Below are positions 8,172 through 15,776 of a stretch of DNA of 15,911 bases, in pieces (position 1 is the first letter of the stretch; each line of letters begins with the position of its first letter). The stretch is from Candidatus Cloacimonadota bacterium (lineage in GTDB: Bacteria; Cloacimonadota; Cloacimonadia; Cloacimonadales; TCS61). The notes under the pieces were generated by a model. It was not told where the DNA came from. It searched no databases and worked only from the letters and a program-made list of their open reading frames with translations. Location: assembly GCA_030592835.1 (NCBI GenBank), contig JAUVIJ010000015.1:1-15911 (forward strand). The letters run 5' to 3'. Both the position numbers and the translations under genes were made by a program.

Positions 8172-8190
8172 GTATTAACATTTATTCTAA

Positions 8191-8213
8191 ACAGTTTCTC
8201 GAACAGAAACTGT
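8191..8213. repeat. Perfect 9-bp dyad with a third half-site
   Basis: ACAGTTTCT (8191-8199) and AGAAACTGT (8205-8213) are perfect inverted repeats around CGAAC. A further partial half-site, ACAGTTT, lies at 8220-8226, 29 bp from the first. With no T-run after it and a TATAAT box 45 bp downstream, it looks like a regulator-binding site for the beta-helix gene rather than a terminator. Confidence 0.5.
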
Positions 8214-8257
8214 AAAGACACAGTTTGAAATAAATAATAAAAATACGGGTTCTGGAA

Positions 8258-8263
8258 TATAAT
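8258..8263 (+). promoter_or_regulatory. Candidate -10 box of the beta-helix gene
   Basis: A perfect TATAAT lies 40 bp before the ATG at 8304, leaving room for a leader of about 35 bases with AGAGG at 8294-8298 as ribosome-binding site. No TTGACA-like -35 sequence is present 16-18 bp upstream. The promoter would therefore need an activator, perhaps at the dyad 8191-8213, or use a non-E. coli consensus. Confidence 0.4.
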
Positions 8264-8303
8264 TTGCTTTGTTATTTAAGTTCAAGTTATATTAGAGGTA
8301 ATT

Positions 8304-10919
8304 ATGAGAAATTTAATAATTCTTTTTATTTTGATTACAATATGTTTAATGAATACCCTAACGGCTGACACCTATATACCTCCTGGTAATGTTTCCGGTC
8401 TCTGGACGTTAGCTGAAAGCCCTTATCTTATCATGGGTGATATTACCTTAGAGGCAGGTCATGAATTGCAAGTTGACCCCGGAGTATTGATCAGATTTAT
8501 CTCTTCTGATGAATTTTCGATAGCAGGATCTCTAACAATAATGGGTGAATCTCTTTTACCGGTAAACATTAGTGGATCCGATCCAGTTTCAATCTGGGAG
8601 GGAATGAAGATTTTACCTGGAGGTTCGGCAACATTTGAAAATACTTTTGTTTTGAATGCTGGTAGCGGCATCGAAATCGAATCCGGATTTTTATCTATGG
8701 CCGATACTGAACTAGTCCTGAATCCGGAAAATCGAGCACAGGGTACTGATACAGGAATTTTTACTTGTGATTTTTCAACTATATATATAAACAATTGTGA
8801 GATAGCAGGATATGAAAAAGGGTTCGTATTCAAAAATGATTATGAATATGATGCTATTTACCCGGTCATATCCAATACCAGAGTTAGAACAAGCACTGAA
8901 ACCGAAAGAGCAAAGACTACCGGAATCCAGACGACGGGAGTAGTAAATATTTCATTATTTTATCTGGATATAATAGGTTATGACCAGGGAATTGTAATGG
9001 TCAATGAAGAAAGTGAAATTGCATCTACTCCTGTTTTGGCTAATACACGGGTTAGGAGTAGTCCTGAAACTGAACGTTTCAATTCCACCGGCATTAAGAT
9101 CTCAGGTAAAATATCTCCGGAAATCACTGATTGTGAAATCACTGGATATGATAGGGGACTTAAGATAGACAGTTATAATCGTTACGAACCTGTCATGCCG
9201 GTGATCGAAAATACTCAAATCAGACTGGATGATGGATCCGATCGAGGCAATAGTATTGGCGTTATGGTTTCAGGATATGTTTCATTATTAATGGACTACT
9301 GTTTTATAGATTTTTACGAAACTGGTTTCAAATTCAATAATCCCAGTTTTGATGATCAATCACAACCTCTTCTATCAAATACAAGAGTACGTAACAGCCC
9401 CGAAACTGAAAGAAGAAGAACTTTTGGTGGAATAGTAGAAAACTATGAATTCTTTGAAATATATAATTGTGATATTGAAGAATATGAAACCGGGTTGTAT
9501 TTAAAAAACAATTCTGATTGCTATAATTCCACTCCCACCTTATCTAATACAAGAGTTCGACAGAGTCCTGAATCCGAGCGCAGACAGACTTACGGGATCA
9601 AAACAGACGGGATTATTGATATTTTCATGTCCAATTGTATTATCAGTGATTATGAAATTGGTTTCAAACTCGAGAATAATAAATCGGTTTTATCAGCTCC
9701 GGAAATTTATAATACTGTTTTTATCAATAATATTATTGATAACAGAATTTCCCGAACAGGGTTAATGGCTTTGGGTCTGATATCCTTGATACTCGATAAT
9801 TGTGATTTGACCGGTTTCGATATAGGTATTTATTTAGGGAATGAAATTGACGATGAGATGACTACTCCTTCTTTATCGAACACAAGAGTTAGACAAAGCA
9901 CTGAAACCGAAAGGAACCAATGTTGCGGAATTCAGATTGAGAATTTTGTTGAACCAACCATAGAGAACTGCATTATCGAGGAATATGAAACTGCTATTTC
10001 GATCCATAAACCTGATGATGGAATAATGATCTTTCCCAATATTATAAATTCTACGATCACAACCTCATCCGAAAATAGAACCAACAAAACCGGATTGATT
10101 TTTGAAGGTGGAATGGATGTTTATATGTTCAATAATACAGTTGTGAATTGTGATCCCGCTGTAGAGATTACCGGAGAACATACCAGGATTCATTTGAATT
10201 ATAATCTCTTTTATCTCGCGAATGAAGAAATCGGATATACAGCGATTACAGCCGAAGAATCTGACAGTGTGAATTTGACGAATAATACAATAGCTTTTTA
10301 TGATTTTGGGTATGTCTCAGAATCAGCTGTGACTTCTATGGACAGTAATATTATCTGGAAATATGATTCCTGCTGTGAACCTGTCAGTTTTTCTCCAATA
10401 ATAGAAGTCAATTATAGCAACATCAGCAGACCTGATGGTTTAATATATCCTGGTGAAGGCAACACTAATCAGGATCCTTTTTTCGGTGGAGGAAATCGGG
10501 ATTTCAGTTTTGAACTCAATCCTGCTTCACCTTGTATAGATGCTGGAAACCCTCTGTTGCCATATGATCCGGATGGTACTGTTGTAGATATGGGAGCTTT
10601 TCCTTATTATCAGGGAAGATTTGGGGAGATAATTGAACATTGTCAGACTATTCTTTTTCAGAATTATCCCAATCCCTTTAATCCTTCAACGACAGTGTTT
10701 TACAACCTTCTTGAAGATTGTAATGTGAATCTGAAAATATTCAACTTAAGGGGACAAACGGTAAGAAATCTTGTGCAAGAATTTCAATCTGAGGGTGAAT
10801 ATAATGTAACCTGGCATGGATTGGATAATGATCAGAAACCGGTAGCTTCAGGAATCTATCTGATCAGATTACAGATTGGGAAATCGATGAGAACGTGTAA
10901 GGCAATCCTTACTAAATAA
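8304..10919 (+). CDS. Secreted right-handed beta-helix repeat protein with T9SS tail
   Basis: This 871-residue protein has a signal peptide (about 1-21) and an N-terminal cap region (22-130) with beta-helix-like sequence (LEAGHELQVDPGVLIRF, GSLTIMGE). Nine units of about 56 residues follow (134 to about 637). Each starts with NTRVRxSPETER or a variant and contains GIxxxG and (N/D)CxIxxYExG, a stack typical of parallel beta-helices. After the array a segment ending in SPCIDAGNPLLPYDPDGTVVDMGAF resembles the end region of many secreted beta-helix proteins. The last 90 residues are a FlgD-like T9SS sorting domain (NYPNPFNPSTTVFYNL, then VASGIYLIRLQIG). Beta-helix proteins can be glycan lyases, adhesins or surface structures. 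No catalytic motif is recognised, so the function stays open. The start has AGAGG 5 bases upstream. It is divergent from the starch genes. Confidence 0.88.
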   Translation: MRNLIILFILITICLMNTLTADTYIPPGNVSGLWTLAESPYLIMGDITLEAGHELQVDPGVLIRFISSDEFSIAGSLTIMGESLLPVNISGSDPVSIWEGMKILPGGSATFENTFVLNAGSGIEIESGFLSMADTELVLNPENRAQGTDTGIFTCDFSTIYINNCEIAGYEKGFVFKNDYEYDAIYPVISNTRVRTSTETERAKTTGIQTTGVVNISLFYLDIIGYDQGIVMVNEESEIASTPVLANTRVRSSPETERFNSTGIKISGKISPEITDCEITGYDRGLKIDSYNRYEPVMPVIENTQIRLDDGSDRGNSIGVMVSGYVSLLMDYCFIDFYETGFKFNNPSFDDQSQPLLSNTRVRNSPETERRRTFGGIVENYEFFEIYNCDIEEYETGLYLKNNSDCYNSTPTLSNTRVRQSPESERRQTYGIKTDGIIDIFMSNCIISDYEIGFKLENNKSVLSAPEIYNTVFINNIIDNRISRTGLMALGLISLILDNCDLTGFDIGIYLGNEIDDEMTTPSLSNTRVRQSTETERNQCCGIQIENFVEPTIENCIIEEYETAISIHKPDDGIMIFPNIINSTITTSSENRTNKTGLIFEGGMDVYMFNNTVVNCDPAVEITGEHTRIHLNYNLFYLANEEIGYTAITAEESDSVNLTNNTIAFYDFGYVSESAVTSMDSNIIWKYDSCCEPVSFSPIIEVNYSNISRPDGLIYPGEGNTNQDPFFGGGNRDFSFELNPASPCIDAGNPLLPYDPDGTVVDMGAFPYYQGRFGEIIEHCQTILFQNYPNPFNPSTTVFYNLLEDCNVNLKIFNLRGQTVRNLVQEFQSEGEYNVTWHGLDNDQKPVASGIYLIRLQIGKSMRTCKAILTK
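8703..10214 (+). repeat. Nine in-gene tandem repeats of about 168 bp (56 residues)
   Basis: Unit starts (the N of NTRVR or its equivalent) fall at residues 134, 191, 247, 303, 359, 415, 470, 526 and 582, giving steps of 57, 56, 56, 56, 56, 55, 56 and 56. Five units (191, 247, 359, 415, 526) keep NTRVR followed by (S/N)(P/T)E(T/S)ER. The units at 134, 303, 470 and 582 are diverged at this motif. Codons for identical residues differ between units (for instance AGA, CGG, CGT, CGA for the first and second Arg), so the duplications are old. Confidence 0.9.
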
Positions 10920-10936
10920 ATGCGAACTTTGGAAAG

Positions 10937-10966
10937 AAGGATGGATTTTTTTCATCCTTTTTTTAT
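10937..10966 (+). terminator. Rho-independent terminator after the beta-helix gene
   Basis: The 7-bp stem AAGGATG (10937-10943) and CATCCTT (10953-10959) encloses a T-rich 9-base loop and is followed by a T-tract to 10964. It lies 17 bases after the stop codon and 32 bases before the cyclase start. Little room is left for a separate cyclase promoter, so readthrough or a promoter inside the beta-helix gene's end may drive the cyclase. Confidence 0.85.
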
Positions 10967-10997
10967 TCGGATGATTTTCTGATAGGAATATAAACCT

Positions 10998-13900
10998 TTG
11001 AAAATAAACAAATATATACCGCAATTTATTCTGGAAAACTACTCCAGTAGGAATTTTAACGGGATCTTCAACGGTTATGTCATGTACATCGATATCGTTG
11101 GATTCACTTCCATGACCCAGGCACTTCTGGTAAACGGAAACGAGGGCTTTGAGATCCTATCTGATCTAATTAATCAGGTATTCGATCCAGCGATCGAAAA
11201 GATCTATCAGGCTGGTGGTTTTATTTCTACTTTTGCTGGAGATGCTTTTACTTCGATTTTTAAAGAACAAGATATAGATTTTTTATCTCTGATCAAAATT
11301 TCCAATGAAATCAAAAAAGATTTTGATCAAAATAGAATAAAAAAAACAAGATTTGGAAAATTCACTCTGGGATTAAGAATTGGTTTGGCAAAGGGGAATA
11401 TCAACTGGCAAATTATCCGGAGTGAGAAATTGAACTCTTACTTTTTTTCCGGCACAACAATTCGTTCTGCGATTATATCTGCAAAAAAAGGACTAACCAA
11501 TGAAATAATGATCATCAAACCATATCCTGAAAGTGAGCACCTGGTAATGGAAGAATTAACTCATGATCTGTTTGTTTTAAAAGAAATTCATTATCCTTTA
11601 CCGATAAAATTGGAATTGGAACAGATAATTGATGAAAATATCAGATCCTTTTTACCCGATTCTGTTCTGAACCTGCGCCTGACTGGGGAATTCAGAGATG
11701 TCGTTTCCTGTTTTATCGCTTTCGATGAAACCAGGAATTATGAAGAATATCTGGCTAAAATTATTCAGTTAACAGTTGATTATGGTGGATATTTTGACAA
11801 AATTGATCTGAATGAACTTAATGGTATAATTCTGGTTCTTTTTGGCGCACCCAAATCGAAATCACAGGATATTTTCAGAGTCAATGATTTCGCTATAAGT
11901 GTTCGATCGCTTCCTAATTTTATTGGGAGAATAGGATTAAGTTTCGGTACAGTTTACGCAGGTTTCATTGGTAGCAAGTTACGTCAGGAATATACCGCTA
12001 TTGGTAATTCTGTGAATCTCGCCAGCAGATTGGTTACAACTGCCAGACCTGGAGAAATAATCATAGATCCTGAACTTCAGGCAAGATCAAGAAAACATTA
12101 TGAAATTTCATTCAAAAACTATATTGAGCTTAAAGGATTTGTAGAACAGATTGCCAGCTTTCAGCTGATACGTAAAAAGGATAAAAGATCTGCCGATATT
12201 ACTCAGGATCTTATTGTTGGTAGAACTGTAGAACTCCGCAAATTAAATGAATTTATAGAACCTGTATTTTCCATTTCCGAAGAAAAGAATGCGGGAATAA
12301 TGATAATCTCTGGGGAACAGGGTTCCGGTAAAAGCAGATTGATTAAAGAATTAAGACATAATCTGCAATCAAAGAAATTCCATTGGTTATTTTTTCCCGG
12401 TGATGCTATCCCGCAACAGAGCCTGAACCCAATTCGCTACTTTCTAAAAAACTTTTTCCATATATCCGATGAGAACGATCAGTATATAAATAATTCAAAC
12501 TTTGAAGATATCTACGATACGATCCTCACTAAAAACGGTTTCGATAAATTCAGTAGAGAATTAAATGTTGCCAGACCTTTTATTAAATCCTTACTGAATC
12601 TCGAATCGGATACATTATTCCTTCAGGATCTTAATCCCGATCTTATTTTTAAAAACACATTGAGATTTCTGAAGACCTCTATCTTGAAATTAAGTTCTGA
12701 TAAACCCGTAATAATGATAGTAGAAGATTTTCCTCTAGTTGACAAAGATACATTGAATCTAATCAATTTGCTTTTTGAGGACACTTCAACTTATCCCCTG
12801 ACATTGATTGCTTCTTTCGATTCCGGGAAAGATTTGAAATATGTATACAACATAATCAATAAAAGTCAGATCAGGGTTTTTAAATTGGGATTATTAACGA
12901 AAAATGAATCCAGGAAATTAATATATTCAGTTTTCTCCAATCATTTCCAGAAAAAACTTACCATTCCTGAAAAAACAGTAAACCAGCTCTGGAAATTAGC
13001 CAGAGGTAATGCTTTTTATCTGGAACAGTTCCTCTCATTTTTCCTGGAAAAGGGATTGATAAAGCCGGATCTGACAATTGATAAATCGAAGATTGAATTA
13101 CCTGAAAGTATTAAATCGGTTCTTGTATCACGTATAGATAATCTCGCTCCAAACTTGAAATTACTTGCTATTAAAGCAGCAGTTATTGGCAGAAGGTTCA
13201 ATCGGAATATCCTCAGTAGTATTAGTTTTGATGAAGATTTAAATAACTACCTTAAACTAGGAGAAAAACAAAATCTGTGGCATATTATTGATAAAGACGT
13301 TTATCAATTTAACAGTAATTTTATCAGGGACTGTTTTTACGAACTGCCGATCAGAAAAGAAGTCAGAGATCTGCACGGTAAAGTTGCAGTAAATATAGAA
13401 AATATCTATGCTGGAAATCTTCAAACCCATTACGGTGAACTTGCTTATAATTACCAGAAAGCAGAAAATCATGTGCAAACTGCGAAATTTCTGGAAAAAA
13501 ATGGGGAATGGGAGATAAAGAATTTCAGGTTTAAAAAAGCTTTAGAAGATTTTGAAATATTGAATTCCATGATCTATAATAACTTGATTCAGGATAAAAA
13601 TGGAAATCTCCAGAATAGGTTAATGTTATATCTGGCAGAAATATACCTTATTCAAGGTAATTCAAATAAGGCTCACAAGGAACTTTTAAAAATAAAGCCG
13701 GAAAAACTTGCCGATAAAATCCTGAAAGATAAATTTTATTACCTTCTTACAAAATTTTATGCCCTGAAGGAAGATTATGAAAACCTGATTACAATCGCAG
13801 AAATATCCATTAAAACTACAGATGCCGGCTTCTATAAGAACTATGTGATATATTATTATCTTAATACTCTTCGTTTTCAAAAAGATAGCACAAAGTTTCT

Positions 13901-14840
13901 TAAGAAAGCCGAATATTATCTGGATTATTTTTCTTCAGGGAAGAATATTTATTTCGAAAGCAGGATCGCAAATTTACTCGGTGCTTACTATCTTAATAAA
14001 TCCCAGTATACCCAGGCACTTCAATGTTTCAATAAGGCTTTGGAAATAAGTGTTACACTCGATAATCCTGTCCTTATTAGAGTTAGCCAGCATAATCTGG
14101 GTGTTGTGCATGCAAAGCTGAGTAATAATAAGAAGGCGTTACAATACTATGAACAATCCCTTGAAATAGCAGAAAATCTTGGTATGATCGGTTCCCAATC
14201 AAAATTATATTCCGATATAGCTCTTATTCATATCTCCAGAGGAGATTTGGTTAAAGCTGAGGAACTTTTCCTTCAAGCTCTTGATCTGGTTAATTTCACC
14301 GAAAATATTATGCAGAAAGGATTGATCCTCTATAATCTTGGTGAAATGTATTATAGAAAAAAGGATTATAATAAATCTCTTATCTACCTGGAACAATCAA
14401 AAAAGATCTGTAAGGAAATAGGCGATACTTCTGGATTATCCTATACCAATGACCTTTATGGTGATATCCTGTTTTCTCTGGGTAAATTAGACCTATCGGA
14501 AAAGATCTATCTGCAGAATCTAGATATCCAGAAAAAACTGCATGATAAAGAGGGTATAGCACATACATATGGAAATCTGGGTAATATTGCTAAATCGAAA
14601 GGACATTTTAATAAAGCAGAAAACTATTATAAATTTCAGCAAACACAATTGCATCAGATCGGTGATAAAGAAGGAGAAGGTAAAGCCTATTTCAACTGGG
14701 CAATGTTAAAGATAGAACAGAAAGAACTGAAAAATGGTCTGAGAAAACTTCATAAGGCTTATAATCTGTTCAAAGGCGGCCCCTTCGAGGATATTTCTTA
14801 TAAATACATCACTGAAATCAGTGAAAAGATTAATAATTAA
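10998..14840 (+). CDS. Soluble adenylyl cyclase-like protein: two class III cyclase domains, P-loop ATPase and TPR array
   Basis: This 1280-residue protein is predicted to make cAMP from ATP. Cyclase domain C1 (about 25-200) has YIDIVGFTSM with metal ligand D32 and FAGDAF with D82. Domain C2 (about 232-392) has K268, then EYTAIGNSVNLASR with T333, N340 and R344, the base-selecting and transition-state residues. C1 lacks the second set and C2 lacks the metal ligands, so one composite active site is expected. An ATPase follows: IVGRTVELRKL at 406-416, Walker A GEQGSGKS at 439-446, Walker B-like VIMIVED at 571-577. TPR-like helices cover about 840-1275, clearest from 990 on. This is the order seen in mammalian ADCY10. 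T333 fits class IIIb. No signal peptide or membrane segment is seen, so it should be cytoplasmic. The start is TTG with AGGA at 10984-10987; the next ATG (residue 29) would cut into C1. Confidence 0.93.
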   Translation: MKINKYIPQFILENYSSRNFNGIFNGYVMYIDIVGFTSMTQALLVNGNEGFEILSDLINQVFDPAIEKIYQAGGFISTFAGDAFTSIFKEQDIDFLSLIKISNEIKKDFDQNRIKKTRFGKFTLGLRIGLAKGNINWQIIRSEKLNSYFFSGTTIRSAIISAKKGLTNEIMIIKPYPESEHLVMEELTHDLFVLKEIHYPLPIKLELEQIIDENIRSFLPDSVLNLRLTGEFRDVVSCFIAFDETRNYEEYLAKIIQLTVDYGGYFDKIDLNELNGIILVLFGAPKSKSQDIFRVNDFAISVRSLPNFIGRIGLSFGTVYAGFIGSKLRQEYTAIGNSVNLASRLVTTARPGEIIIDPELQARSRKHYEISFKNYIELKGFVEQIASFQLIRKKDKRSADITQDLIVGRTVELRKLNEFIEPVFSISEEKNAGIMIISGEQGSGKSRLIKELRHNLQSKKFHWLFFPGDAIPQQSLNPIRYFLKNFFHISDENDQYINNSNFEDIYDTILTKNGFDKFSRELNVARPFIKSLLNLESDTLFLQDLNPDLIFKNTLRFLKTSILKLSSDKPVIMIVEDFPLVDKDTLNLINLLFEDTSTYPLTLIASFDSGKDLKYVYNIINKSQIRVFKLGLLTKNESRKLIYSVFSNHFQKKLTIPEKTVNQLWKLARGNAFYLEQFLSFFLEKGLIKPDLTIDKSKIELPESIKSVLVSRIDNLAPNLKLLAIKAAVIGRRFNRNILSSISFDEDLNNYLKLGEKQNLWHIIDKDVYQFNSNFIRDCFYELPIRKEVRDLHGKVAVNIENIYAGNLQTHYGELAYNYQKAENHVQTAKFLEKNGEWEIKNFRFKKALEDFEILNSMIYNNLIQDKNGNLQNRLMLYLAEIYLIQGNSNKAHKELLKIKPEKLADKILKDKFYYLLTKFYALKEDYENLITIAEISIKTTDAGFYKNYVIYYYLNTLRFQKDSTKFLKKAEYYLDYFSSGKNIYFESRIANLLGAYYLNKSQYTQALQCFNKALEISVTLDNPVLIRVSQHNLGVVHAKLSNNKKALQYYEQSLEIAENLGMIGSQSKLYSDIALIHISRGDLVKAEELFLQALDLVNFTENIMQKGLILYNLGEMYYRKKDYNKSLIYLEQSKKICKEIGDTSGLSYTNDLYGDILFSLGKLDLSEKIYLQNLDIQKKLHDKEGIAHTYGNLGNIAKSKGHFNKAENYYKFQQTQLHQIGDKEGEGKAYFNWAMLKIEQKELKNGLRKLHKAYNLFKGGPFEDISYKYITEISEKINN

Positions 14841-14875
14841 ATTTGCCACCCCGAATTTTTTTTATAACTTTTCTA

Positions 14876-14892
14876 ATACCCCCAGGGGGTAT
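14876..14892. promoter_or_regulatory. G/C-tract dyad resembling a CsoR/RcnR-family operator
   Basis: ATACCCCC, A, GGGGGTAT is a perfect 8-bp inverted repeat around one base, in an otherwise AT-rich gap 36 bp after the cyclase stop codon. C-tract/G-tract dyads flanked by AT, like this one, are bound by CsoR/RcnR-type metal, persulfide or formaldehyde sensors. No such regulator or target gene lies in the window, and the neighbouring genes converge. It may equally be a terminator part or a relic. Confidence 0.35.
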
Positions 14893-14902
14893 ACGGAGAA
14901 GA

Positions 14903-14928
14903 AATAGAAAATTCCGGAATTTTCTATT
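14903..14928. terminator. 26-bp perfect palindrome, candidate bidirectional terminator
   Basis: AATAGAAAATTCC (14903-14915) is followed directly by its exact reverse complement (14916-14928). As RNA it would fold into an 11-bp stem with a CCGG loop. It sits between the cyclase gene and the convergent transposase gene, where a two-way terminator is expected. The stem is AU-rich and a clear U-tract is missing, so the role is a proposal. The T-run after the cyclase stop codon (14855-14863) has only a weak 5-bp AT stem before it. Confidence 0.5.
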
Positions 14929-14967
14929 ATTCCTAACTGATCTTCAGTCCAGAGTGGAGAGGACGAA

Positions 14968-15021
14968 CTTTCACAATTCTCGATTCACACTCTCTTTGTT
15001 CGTTGCGAATCAAGTCTTGCT
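14968..15021 (+). repeat. Hairpin repeat copy 1, next to the transposase stop codon
   Basis: This copy shares TCACAATTCTCGATTCACAC and the following CTCTCTTTGTTCGTTGCGAATCAAG with the two copies on the far side of the transposase, in the same orientation. GATTC and GAATC form the base of an imperfect hairpin. It stops being similar at about 15021, six bases before the transposase stop codon, and lacks the tail seen in copies 2 and 3. Confidence 0.85.
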
Positions 15022-15026
15022 CAATT

Positions 15027-15608
15027 TTACTCATAATCAATCAATAGATCGGTAAATGTTTTCTCCCCAATATATTTTTGATATTCCTCAATCTTTAAGT
15101 TGTAATCATCAAAATCATCCGGATAAGTTTTTATCAACTCTTTAGAAAAAAGTGTTCCGTCTCTTTGTCCAATATATTCTAAATAATTTGAATATTTCCA
15201 CTTCTCTAAATCTTCAACCAGGGCTGCTTTCAAAGGATTGTTATGGATATATTTGCATAATATAATCAAATAAGAGTCATCAGTTATTCGTTTGTTTTGT
15301 AATCTGTCTTGCAGTAATTTCCCTTTCAAATTATATTTATAATTATAATGCAAAGCATAAGATGTAAAAGTATCATTAAATATCTGATATAACGGTTTCT
15401 CAGTATTTTGTCTTAAACAAAAATGAAAATGATTTGGCATTAAGCAATAAGCGTAAACCTCACAAGGATATTTCTTTATGTTTTTTTTGAACTTTGTTAG
15501 AAAATACAAGTAATCATTATCTGTTTTGAATAATATTTTTCCTCGAGGAGTTTTATTATAAAAATGAAATACTGCGCCCTTGATAAATTCTTCTTTTTTA
15601 CATTTCAT
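15027..15608 (-). CDS. REP-associated tyrosine transposase (Y1/HUH, IS200-like)
   Basis: This 193-residue protein belongs to the Y1 transposase superfamily, in the RAYT (TnpA-REP) branch. The HUH metal-binding motif is H60-F-H62 inside YCLMPNHFHFCL. The likely catalytic tyrosine is Y120 in LCKYIHNNPLKAALV, a hallmark of this group. An N-terminal segment GAVFHFYNKTPRGKILF fits the usual first beta-strand region. The length is in the family range and all key residues are present, so it may be active. Enzymes of this kind cut and rejoin single-stranded DNA at short hairpins. Here hairpin repeats lie on both sides, six bases after the stop codon and 69 bases before the start. No clear ribosome-binding site is seen before the ATG. 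It carries no visible accessory gene. Confidence 0.92.
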   Translation of the reverse strand: MKCKKEEFIKGAVFHFYNKTPRGKILFKTDNDYLYFLTKFKKNIKKYPCEVYAYCLMPNHFHFCLRQNTEKPLYQIFNDTFTSYALHYNYKYNLKGKLLQDRLQNKRITDDSYLIILCKYIHNNPLKAALVEDLEKWKYSNYLEYIGQRDGTLFSKELIKTYPDDFDDYNLKIEEYQKYIGEKTFTDLLIDYE

Positions 15609-15635
15609 TTACTAATACCCTATCTTGTCAGACTT

Positions 15636-15650
15636 GCTCCGCAGTGGAGC
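15636..15650. repeat. Small GC-rich hairpin upstream of the transposase
   Basis: GCTCC, GCAGT, GGAGC forms a 5-bp stem within GCTCCGCAGTGGAGCGTGGAGCGAG (15636-15660), much richer in GC than its surroundings. A related string, CAGTCCAGAGTGGAGAGGAC, stands in the matching place before repeat copy 1 (14946-14965). The GC-rich block therefore seems to belong to the repeat unit. Confidence 0.5.
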
Positions 15651-15676
15651 GTGGAGCGAGAATGACAGAATACAAA

Positions 15677-15757
15677 CCTTTCACAATTCTCGATTCACAC
15701 TCTCTTTGTTCGTTGCGAATCAAGTTTTGCTTGCAATAAGTGGTTCGCAGTTAGACA
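15677..15757 (+). repeat. Hairpin repeat copy 2, long form
   Basis: This copy carries the shared core TCACAATTCTCGATTCACAC, CTCTCTTTGTTCGTTGCGAATCAAG, plus a tail TTTTGCTTGCAATAAGTGGT, TCGCAGTTAGACA that copy 1 lacks. It is direct-repeated with copy 3 at exactly 100 bp. The hairpin base is CGATTC/GAATCAAG-like, with a 20-base loop. Confidence 0.85.
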
Positions 15758-15776
15758 TGAACTGCTGAATGCAGCT

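Larger units (their letters stand above)
7916..8303. promoter_or_regulatory. Divergent intergenic region between the starch genes and the beta-helix gene
   Basis: This 388-bp gap separates two divergently transcribed genes and should hold promoters for both. Visible plus-strand signals are a TTGACA box at 8058-8063 with AATAAT 17 bp downstream (8081-8086), two dyads (listed separately) and TATAAT at 8258-8263. For the minus-strand lipoprotein gene only AT-rich sequence is seen, such as TATATT (7951-7956) without a matching -35 box. An 85-codon open frame at 7958-8215 lacks a ribosome-binding site and has AT-driven composition, so it is not called as a gene. Confidence 0.5.

Noticed and set aside
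7958..8215. 85-codon plus-strand frame in the divergent intergenic region
   Set aside because: No ribosome-binding site, AT-driven composition, and it covers both promoter-like dyads.
8703..10214. Regular 168-bp repeats as a CRISPR-like array
   Set aside because: The period is in frame, the repeats are diverged at DNA level and the translation is a continuous beta-helix protein.
10990..10995. TATAAA just before the cyclase start as a -10 box
   Set aside because: It lies a few bases before the TTG start, which would leave no leader, while an AGGA ribosome-binding site is already placed upstream.
14843..15055. 70-codon plus-strand frame after the cyclase gene
   Set aside because: It reads through the G/C dyad, the palindrome, repeat copy 1 and the end of the transposase gene, so it is a by-product of these elements.
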